A stretch of 14,411 nt of DNA from an uncultured Bacilli bacterium (GTDB lineage: Bacteria > Bacillota_I > Bacilli_A > RF39 > UBA660), in the NCBI GenBank assembly GCA_947628105.1, contig CANQYN010000020.1:1-14411 (forward strand), in the 5' to 3' direction. Both the position numbers and the translations under genes were made by a program. Below are positions 1-6,700 of this stretch, piece after piece. Below the pieces are notes generated by a model, which did not search any database, was not told where the DNA came from, and saw nothing but the letters and a program-made list of their open reading frames with translations. Position 1 is the first letter of the stretch. Each line of letters begins with the position of its first letter.

Positions 1-185
1 ACTCTAAAAGGGCAAAGGGGGTTACCCTCTTGTTATACTTATAACTATTATTAAATTTTTTCTTTTATTATATAGCAGTTTATAAGATTATAACATTTGG
101 AAATTTTATATTGCATGTTAAAATTTAAAGGAATGCTAAAGGTTATTCTCCCATTATAATATTTATGCATGACATTATTATGTGG

Positions 186-191
186 TATAAT
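186..191 (+). promoter_or_regulatory. Extended -10 promoter box of the subtilase-like gene
   Basis: TATAAT is preceded by TGG (TG one base upstream), the extended -10 arrangement. No convincing -35 box lies at the usual distance, which extended -10 promoters tolerate. A strong ribosome binding site AGGGAGG (215-221) follows, 8 bases before the ATG at 230. A second TATAAT at 155-160 could be an alternative start signal. The gene therefore probably has its own promoter. Confidence 0.6.
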
Positions 192-229
192 AATATAAAA
201 GATTTAAAAATTGTAGGGAGGAAAAAGTT

Positions 230-1306
230 ATGAATCGATATGAGAAATATGAAGATCAAGTTAGAGAGATAAGTAAATATTTACCTGAAATTCCTAAGGT
301 GATTACTGAAGAATGGTTAAAACAGCAATTGTTAGATGGTGAACAATTGAAAGGTAGAAGAAATTTTTTTAGGATGTGGGGATTTTGTTTTGCCGATTTA
401 TCAGATCATGAATTTGCGGATAATATCGATGCTCGTATAATAAGAAAAGTTCCTTTTTCAACTAGGACTATTTTTCCCAAAAAACATCCATTTCATTTTA
501 ATGAAAGTATATTTCACACTTTTGACGATGTAAGAAAACTTCATGATGAAAAAATAGATGGAAGGGGAATAAATGTTGCCATCATTGATCTCTTTTTTGA
601 AACGATTCCAAATGAATTACAAAAAAGTTTATATGAAATGATAAATATTGATCCTGAAGCAGAAGTTAATATGCATGGGACAATCGTGGCAACACAATTG
701 TGTGGTAAAAATTTAGGAATAGCCCCAAAATCAAAATTATGGTTTTATGGAACAGGCGGGAGTAGAAAGCATACTGTAGAAGAAACCGTTTTAGCTTTAA
801 AAGATATTTATGAAAAAAACGAAAAGGGAGCAAATATAAAAATTATTAGCATTTCAGCTTCTGTGCATAGAGAAAATTCGGAAGTGGAAGAAATATATGA
901 TAAATTGTTAGAACAAGGATGTTACGTCATCGATTCAATAATTTATGGAGAATCTTTTACGCCAATCAATCAAGATCCTAATACTGGTGAGTTATATTAT
1001 ATGGATGGCCAGGTGTTAGGGGAAGGAGCAGATGCAATAATGTCTAAAATTGCTATTAAAACCGGTGGTAAAATGACTCCTTTAGTAACAACAGAAAATG
1101 ATTATATGTATTGTGGACAAGCTACATATAGTTGGAGTATTCCTATTTTATCAGGAAGCTTTGCCCTTGCATTACAAATTAATCCTGATTTAACTTATGA
1201 CGAATTTATAGAATTAGCGAAAAAAACAGCACAAGATGAAAATGGAATAAAAGTATTTAATATAACTGGTATTATAAATGAACTAAAAAAAGAAAAAACG
1301 AGATAA
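230..1306 (+). CDS. Subtilisin-like (peptidase S8 family) protein, cytoplasmic, atypical
   Basis: This is a 358-residue protein with a recognisable but divergent subtilase domain from about residue 110 to the end. The triad is readable: Asp120 in NVAIID, His149 in MHGTIVA, and Ser301 in TYSWSIP, which aligns with the usual GTSxAxP box. The AAGN segment carrying the oxyanion-hole Asn is not recognisable; the corresponding strand appears to be CYVIDSIIYG (231-240). There is no signal peptide, no membrane segment and no obvious cleavable prodomain. The first ~105 residues are an uncharacterised charged and aromatic region. The family normally hydrolyses peptide bonds, so an intracellular protease or a specialised processing or regulatory enzyme is plausible; a catalytically weak homologue cannot be excluded. 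The start is supported by AGGGAGG 8 bases upstream. It lies on the mobile-element side of the window, upstream of a serine recombinase, and is probably cargo. The substrate is unknown. Confidence 0.72.
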   Translation: MNRYEKYEDQVREISKYLPEIPKVITEEWLKQQLLDGEQLKGRRNFFRMWGFCFADLSDHEFADNIDARIIRKVPFSTRTIFPKKHPFHFNESIFHTFDDVRKLHDEKIDGRGINVAIIDLFFETIPNELQKSLYEMINIDPEAEVNMHGTIVATQLCGKNLGIAPKSKLWFYGTGGSRKHTVEETVLALKDIYEKNEKGANIKIISISASVHRENSEVEEIYDKLLEQGCYVIDSIIYGESFTPINQDPNTGELYYMDGQVLGEGADAIMSKIAIKTGGKMTPLVTTENDYMYCGQATYSWSIPILSGSFALALQINPDLTYDEFIELAKKTAQDENGIKVFNITGIINELKKEKTR

Positions 1307-1326
1307 ATATTATTTAAAAATAGTAG

Positions 1327-1345
1327 CATAAATTTATGTTATACT
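1327..1345 (+). promoter_or_regulatory. Extended -10 box (TATACT) overlapped by a palindrome
   Basis: TATACT at 1340-1345 with TGT directly upstream forms an extended -10 box 25 bases before the ATG of the broken RdgB-like gene. The perfect 12-base palindrome CATAAATTTATG (1327-1338) ends inside the TG extension, where a repressor could bind. The palindrome is all A/T except its ends, so chance is a real alternative. Confidence 0.35.
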
Positions 1346-1369
1346 CTTTATAAAAAGAGGCGAGTCGTC

Positions 1370-1546
1370 ATGAAAATAACTTATTTTACTGGTAATGAGG
1401 ATAAAATATTAAGTGCTAAACAAAACTTAGAACTACTAGGAAGTGAAGTTGATAATATTAAAATGGAAACAATAGAAATTTAAGCCGACACTGTAGAAGA
1501 AGTAGCAATATATTCGACTAAAGTAGCTAATGAAAAGATAAAATGA
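1370..1546 (+). pseudogene. Truncated, stop-interrupted RdgB/HAM1-like XTP/dITP pyrophosphatase fragment
   Basis: Translation from the ATG at 1370 gives MKITYFTGNEDKILSAKQNL and then a segment ending TIEI before TAA (1481-1483). It continues in frame as ADTVEEVAIYSTKVANEKIK to TGA (1544-1546). The N-terminal phosphate-binding TGNxxK signature and the following E-I-(Q)-A-D-T-V-E-E segment are typical of the Ham1/RdgB family, which hydrolyses non-canonical purine NTPs. The TAA sits where the family usually has Gln, so a single CAA to TAA change explains it. Only about 57 of the usual ~190-200 codons remain, and the downstream DDSGL catalytic region is absent. The gene is therefore both interrupted and truncated. 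It retains a promoter-like sequence and an AGAGG ribosome binding site, so a 37-residue peptide could still be made. It is probably decayed element cargo. Confidence 0.75.
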
Positions 1547-1611
1547 ATGTCTAATTTTGTTTCAGTATCATTAAATTAATCTATAAGTCATAACCTTAAG
1601 TGGGTGATTTT

Positions 1612-1755
1612 ATGATTAAAAAGTATGGCAATAAAGAAGTAAAATTTACTTTTTTATTTGCTGAAAATGGTAAAAATTTAAAAGAAATTCTAGAACAATG
1701 TTATTATGAAGAAATTAGAAATTTGCAAATCCTATCGAGAGAAGGACATGAATGA
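1612..1755 (+). CDS. 47-residue micro-ORF translationally coupled to the serine recombinase
   Basis: This short ORF starts at an ATG preceded by a purine-rich GTGGGTGA and reads MIKKYGNKEVKFTFLFAENG, continuing to GHE. It ends with TGA at 1753-1755 and overlaps the recombinase start by four bases (ATGA), the classic arrangement for translational coupling. The recombinase ribosome binding site (AGAAGGA, 1740-1746) lies inside its last codons. The pattern of a Gly-Asn followed by a beta-strand-like KVKFTF-type stretch and a short helix resembles the small TnpW-type proteins encoded next to recombinases of Tn4451-like elements. That similarity is weak and from memory, so I give no symbol. A role in controlling or assisting recombination is inferred from position only. 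Confidence 0.55.
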   Translation: MIKKYGNKEVKFTFLFAENGKNLKEILEQCYYEEIRNLQILSREGHE

Positions 1756-3362
1756 TAGAAAGCAACAATAAAATTTATAATTGTGGTATTTATTTGCGAC
1801 TATCTAAAGAAGATTTAGGTCATAATGATGAATCTTCTTCAATACAAAGTCAGAGAATGATTATTTCTGGATTTGCAAGTCATAATAATTTAAACATTGT
1901 AAAAGAATATGTCGATGATGGTTATTCTGGTGGTAATTTTGATAGACCAGCATTTAAAAATATGATTACCGATATTAATCAAGGTATTATTAATTGTGTT
2001 ATTACTAAGGATTTATCAAGATTAGGACGTGAGATGTATAAAACAGGTAACTACATTGAAGAATACTTCTTAGAGCATAATATAAGATATATTGCGATTA
2101 ATGATTCCTATGATTCTAATATTGGCGACTCTATGTTAGGCCTTAGATTAGGCATTAATGATTTATATTTAAGGGATGTTTCGAAAAAAGTTCGCTCTTC
2201 TTTTCGCATAAAACAAGAGAAGGGAGAATATATTGGGAGTTTTCCTTGTTATGGCTATAAAAAAGATCCTAATGACAAACATAAATTAATAATAGATCCA
2301 ACAGCCAGTAAAATAGTTAAACTAATTTATAATCTTTATTTAGAAGGATATGGGGTTACTAAAATATGCAGAAAATTAACAGATGAAAAAATTGCTATTC
2401 CTATTGTTTACAAAAAAGAACCTAGAGGTTTACTGGTTACTGAAAACGAGGGATTTGGTATTTGGAAGAATTCTACTGTAAGAAACATTTTAAAAAGCCA
2501 AATGTATATTGGTAATATGGTGCAACATACTAGTGAAAAAATAAGTTATAGAGAAAAAAGGTGTCGGCATATTGCTACTAATGAATATATTGTTGTAGAA
2601 AATACACACGATCCTATCATCAGTAAAGAAGATTTTTTTATAGTCCAAAAAATGTTAAAAGATAAAAGTTATACCCCAAAGGAAAAAAGTTTTGCGAGAT
2701 TTTTATTTTCCGGTATGATGTTTTGTGGTAAGTGTAATCATACACTAGGTGTAAGTATTAGAAAGACAAAAAAAGAACAATCATTATATACACATTGTAA
2801 TCATTATTTAAGAAAAGGAAAATTAAGTGAATGTACACCTAACCGATTAAATTATCGCTTATTAGAAAAAGATATAGTAGAGTTTCTTAATGAACTTGGT
2901 ACGGAATTTATAAAGAATTATGATCTAAAAAAATTAGTTTTAAATTCTATAGATGTTTATCATAAAGATATAAAAGAATCAGAAAATAAGTTAAAAGAAA
3001 TCAACAAAAAAATAGATAAGAGGATTAATATAATTTCTAATTTATATCACGATAAACTGGAGGGTATTATTTCTACTGATGTATATAAAAGGTTATCAGA
3101 TAAAGACGTAAAAGAATTAGAACAATTAAAAAGAGAAAAAGAAAATATTAAAAAGAGATTAAACTTATTTACTACCGTGAAAAAAGATAAAGAATTTATT
3201 AAGTGGCAAAAAAGAGTAGAAGATTTTATGAAATTAAAAACACCATCACGAAGGATAATTAAGAATTTAATCGATAAAATAATTGTGTATGACAATGGTA
3301 ATTTTAAAGAAGTTAAAGTATATTTTAAATTTAAAAAATTAAGATGCAATAATTTATTTTAA
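1752..3362 (+). CDS. Large serine recombinase (TndX/TnpX-like integrase/excisionase)
   Basis: A 536-residue site-specific recombinase that would integrate and excise the element through a 5'-phosphoserine DNA linkage. The N-terminal resolvase domain (about 8-150) contains YLRLS with catalytic Ser18 and Arg16, the DDGYSGGNFDRP segment (55-66) and DLSRLGRE (87-94). A recombinase DNA-binding domain follows (about 165-300). Next comes a zinc ribbon with Cys325 and Cys328 plus Cys349 and Cys361, then a long charged coiled coil (about 403-472). A short C-terminal strand/helix region (about 497-526) resembles the tail common in Tn4451/Tn5397-type recombinases. All key residues are present and the length is normal, so it looks functional. 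Translation is probably coupled to the upstream micro-ORF. It points toward the right element end about 50 bases away, the usual position for such an integrase. Confidence 0.95.
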   Translation: MIESNNKIYNCGIYLRLSKEDLGHNDESSSIQSQRMIISGFASHNNLNIVKEYVDDGYSGGNFDRPAFKNMITDINQGIINCVITKDLSRLGREMYKTGNYIEEYFLEHNIRYIAINDSYDSNIGDSMLGLRLGINDLYLRDVSKKVRSSFRIKQEKGEYIGSFPCYGYKKDPNDKHKLIIDPTASKIVKLIYNLYLEGYGVTKICRKLTDEKIAIPIVYKKEPRGLLVTENEGFGIWKNSTVRNILKSQMYIGNMVQHTSEKISYREKRCRHIATNEYIVVENTHDPIISKEDFFIVQKMLKDKSYTPKEKSFARFLFSGMMFCGKCNHTLGVSIRKTKKEQSLYTHCNHYLRKGKLSECTPNRLNYRLLEKDIVEFLNELGTEFIKNYDLKKLVLNSIDVYHKDIKESENKLKEINKKIDKRINIISNLYHDKLEGIISTDVYKRLSDKDVKELEQLKREKENIKKRLNLFTTVKKDKEFIKWQKRVEDFMKLKTPSRRIIKNLIDKIIVYDNGNFKEVKVYFKFKKLRCNNLF

Positions 3363-3390
3363 GGGTTATAACAAAAGTACAGGCAACCCT
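3362..3390. repeat. Short inverted repeat just after the recombinase gene
   Basis: AGGGTT (3362-3367) and AACCCT (3385-3390) can pair across a 17-base loop, followed by a T-rich tract. It lies between the recombinase stop and the presumed right attachment junction. It could be a weak terminator or a recombinase-binding element. The stem is only 6 bp. Confidence 0.35.
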
Positions 3391-3420
3391 ATATTTTTAA
3401 TAACTATAAAATGGTAACGG
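3391..3420. other. Presumed right attachment site (attR) of the recombinase element
   Basis: SEDS-protein homology starts abruptly at GTAACGGGTG (from about 3414). The codon before it (ATG) stands where FtsW/SpoVE proteins normally have Pro in PVTG, and the upstream sequence has no further SEDS similarity. The crossover therefore lies close to 3411-3420. The exact core dinucleotide cannot be fixed without the left junction or an empty site. Confidence 0.6.
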
Positions 3421-3515
3421 GTGTAACACTTCCTTTTCTTAGTTATGGGGGAAGTAGTTTGTTGGTAAGTATGGCAAGTATGGGAATTGTTTTAAACATA
3501 TCAAGAAAAGAATAA
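3411..3515 (+). pseudogene. 3' fragment of an FtsW/SpoVE-type SEDS gene, separated from its 5' part
   Basis: The 34 codons from the ATG at 3411 to TAA (3513-3515) read [20 protein letters not shown] and then a segment ending [10 protein letters not shown]. This matches the conserved C-terminal block of SEDS proteins (PVTGVxLPFxSYGGSS, then GxxLNxSR), which are polytopic peptidoglycan glycosyltransferases acting in division (FtsW), elongation (RodA) or spore cortex synthesis (SpoVE). The ending GIVLNISR is closer to FtsW/SpoVE than to RodA. A complete protein would be roughly ten times longer, and the upstream DNA is a recombinase element, so the gene is split by integration. There is no ribosome binding site for the ATG, so this fragment alone is probably not translated. 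Excision of the element would rejoin it to the 5' part. Confidence 0.85.
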
Positions 3516-3563
3516 AAGTAAGAGAAAAGAAAAAATAATTATGTTGAAAAAGCATTTTTGACC

Positions 3564-3591
3564 TTTAATAAATTTTGTTAAATTTATTAAA
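3564..3591. terminator. Perfect 12-bp all-A/T hairpin after the SEDS gene end
   Basis: TTTAATAAATTT (3564-3575) and AAATTTATTAAA (3580-3591) are perfect complements around a TGTT loop. It begins 49 bases after the SEDS stop codon. The stem has no G or C and no clean T tract follows, so it is an unusual terminator candidate and could instead be a protein-binding palindrome. The remainder of 3516-3740 is AT-rich non-coding DNA, with a small palindrome AAGTATCATACTT near 3619-3631. Confidence 0.4.
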
Positions 3592-3741
3592 GAATATATT
3601 TAACATCCTATAGCAAAAAAGTATCATACTTATTTTTTGTCAAAGTTTTAAAAATATTTTATTTATAGTATAAGAAGAAATTTTTGGTATGAAAAATAAA
3701 AAAAATTGTTATATGTCGTACGTAAAAGGGGAAATACGTGG

Positions 3742-3747
3742 TATAAT
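3742..3747 (+). promoter_or_regulatory. Extended -10 promoter box of the glucan synthase gene
   Basis: TATAAT preceded by TGG (3739-3741) forms an extended -10 box. No good -35 is visible at 16-18 bases. The 15-base context GTGGTATAATAATAT is identical to that at the subtilase promoter (183-197). Transcription would start around 3754, and a strong AAGGTGGG ribosome binding site (3782-3789) lies 5 bases before the ATG. Confidence 0.6.
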
Positions 3748-3794
3748 AATATTAATATAACCTTTGATAAAAGTAAGTAGTAAGGTGGGATTTT

Positions 3795-6700
3795 ATGGTT
3801 GAAAGATTTCTAAAAGATATGAATTATATTACTAAGTATTATGAATTTTTAGTAGAAAAGACAAAAAATTTAGAATATGTAGGAATTACGAATGAATGGT
3901 TAATCGATAATTATTATTTATTAGCAGAAGTTAGAAAGAGAATCGTTCGTGATAATAAGGGAATCAAAAAACGTGTTAAACTTTCTCGTTATATTCAAAA
4001 AGTGTTAGAAAGTATTATCTTAAAATATCAATATCATATTGATTTAACTACGTTAAAAGATGAATTAAATTCTTATCAAAAAGAAAAACAATATTATTTT
4101 TCTTATGCAGAAATTTCTTTTATTCCTTATCTTCTTCTTTTCTTTCATGTCCATAAATTAAAAGAATTATGTGAGATAGAATATCGTCAATTACTATGTA
4201 ATAAAGCGATTTCTAATTTAATGGAAAAAATTGAAAATAAAGAGACTACTTTTTTAGAATTTATTAAACAAAATCCGTCTATTTTAAAAAATGAGGAATA
4301 TGTTTTTGAGATTAATTCGCAAATAAATACATTAGAAGAAAATAGAAATATTACTTTTCGTCAATTGAATTTAGCTCTGGAAATGACAAATCGTAAATTA
4401 AAAGAAATTATCAATATCGGTTATCAAACAAGAAGCAATCAAGCAATGTTAATGTCGACGATTTTTAACAATATCAAAAAATTTTTAGAATATGATAACA
4501 GCAAATTATATGAAAAAATAAGTTATGCGGAAAAAAGATTACTAAAAGATACCGTGTATCGTAAAATGAAAGAAGAGTCAAAAGAACTTTATCGCCAAAC
4601 GATTTCTAAAAAAGCAAAAAAAGAGAAGATATCAGAATATGAATATGTAACTAAATTATATAAGCAAAAAAATGAACATATTGGATTTTCTTTATTTCCT
4701 TCTCAAAATTATCAATTACGTTTTATTACTTATTTAAGTATCCTTTTATTTCTTATGGTGGTAAGTAGTTATTTTTGTTCTTATTTAATTGAAAATCGAG
4801 TATTTGGATTTTTCTTATTTTTAATCCCAACTAGTCAATTATGGATTCAAATTATCAATCATATATTAACTGCTTTTATCAAACCTAAACCATTGCCAAA
4901 ATTAGATTATTCCAAAGGAATTCCTAGTGAAGATGCTACTATGATTGTTATTCCTACTATTATAGGGGATACAGAAAAAATTCAAAAATTATTTGATATG
5001 TTAGAGACCTATTATCTTATTAACAAAACAAAGAATTTATATTTTACTTTATTAGCAGATGTGACATCAAGTAAAAAAGAAAAAGAAGAAAATGATGATA
5101 TCATTGCTAAATATGGAGTAGAATGTGCGAAAAAATTAAATAAAAAATATAACCAAGAACTTTTCTACTTTGTTTATCGAAATCGTTTTTATAATGAAAA
5201 AGAGGGATATTTTTTAGGAATCGAAAGAAAACGAGGAGCTTTAATTCAATTCAATCAACTTTTATTACATAAATTTAGTAAAGAAGAAGAAAATAAATAT
5301 TTTAAAGTTCATACTTTCCATCATTTTAAAACTAATATTTCTTATGTTATTACATTAGATACTGATACTCAGCTTGTGTTAAATACGGCCTTAAATCTAA
5401 TTGGGGCGATGAGTCATCCTTTAAATAAACCTGTTTTAAATGAGAAGAGAACAAAGGTAGTAAAAGGATATGCTTTAATGCAACCACGAGTAAGTGTCGA
5501 TATCGAAGCTATCAATAGTTCTTCCTATTCGCAAATTTTTGGAAGTATGGGAGGAATTGATGCTTATACTACTATTGTTCCCAATTTTTACTTTGATGTG
5601 TTTAAAGAAGGAAATTTTGTTGGGAAAGGAATTTATGATCTAAAAATATTTGATGAAATATTAACAAATGCTTTTCCTGATAATTTAGTATTATCTCATG
5701 ATTTATTAGAGGGAAATTATCTACGATGTGCTTATGTTGCGGATGTTGAGTTAAATGAAGGATTTCCATCTAAATTTTTAAGCGATACGACAAGACAATA
5801 TCGTTGGGCTCGAGGAGATTTTCAAAATATTCAATGGTTAAAACCAAGCATTAAAAATAAGCAGAATAAAAAGATAAAAAATCCTTTAAATTTATTAGAA
5901 AAATTTAAAATGTTGGATAATATTACTCGTATGTTTTTTCAACTTTCTTTGTTATTAATATTATTATTTACATTATCTAGAGGTTTTTTCATTTCTAGTT
6001 GTGCTATCGTTTTTATTTTATTAGAAATTATATTACCAATATTTTTCTTTTTAAAAAGTAAATTGTATTATCATAAAACAGATGAGCAAAGTATTTATTA
6101 TAAGGAATTATTAGTAGGAGGGAAATCTCTTTTATTACGTTCTTATGTATTGATTTCTACTATCCCATATTATGCGCAAACATATTTTGTCGCTTTTATT
6201 AAAACGATGTATCGTTTATTTATTAGTCATAAAAATTTGTTAAATTGGATTACGGCTGAAGAGGCAGAAAGAACCTTAAAATCTGATTTAAAAACATATC
6301 TTTTAAATTTTGTATTTAATATATTATTAGGACTTTTATTAACAATTGGAGGAATTTATTATCAAAATCTTTATAGTATTTTATTTGGAATTCTCTTTAT
6401 TTCTAGTCCTTTTGTCTTATGGTATTTAAGTCAACCATTAGATAGTACCACCAATCGTTTAGACGAAAGAGAAGAGGAATATGTTAGAAGATTAGGATTA
6501 GAAACATGGAAATTTTTTGAAGATTTATTAACGAAAGAGAATAATTATTTAATTCCTGATAACTATCAAGAAAATAGAGAATTAAAAGTAGATATTAGAA
6601 CTTCTCCTACCGACATTGCTTTTTCTCTTATCAGTGTAATATGTGCTTATCATTTGAAATTTGTTTCTAAAGAAAAAGCAATCTTTTATATCAATCGAAT

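Noticed and set aside
1..229. Reading frames at the left edge as a 3' gene end or the upstream part of the split SEDS gene
   Set aside because: Plus frames stop within ~55 bases without SEDS-like residues, and the minus frame has no start after in-frame stops. Beyond the promoter I see nothing supportable here.
1481..1546. Stop-codon recoding (for example TGA as Trp, as in Mollicutes) to keep the RdgB-like gene open
   Set aside because: The first stop is TAA, reading through TGA does not restore family motifs, and TGG encodes Trp while TGA ends the micro-ORF, so the standard code applies.
3047..3349. Minus-strand 100-residue ORF opposite the recombinase tail
   Set aside because: It is the antisense of the recombinase coiled coil, with a composition that mirrors Lys/Glu codons, and has no own signals.
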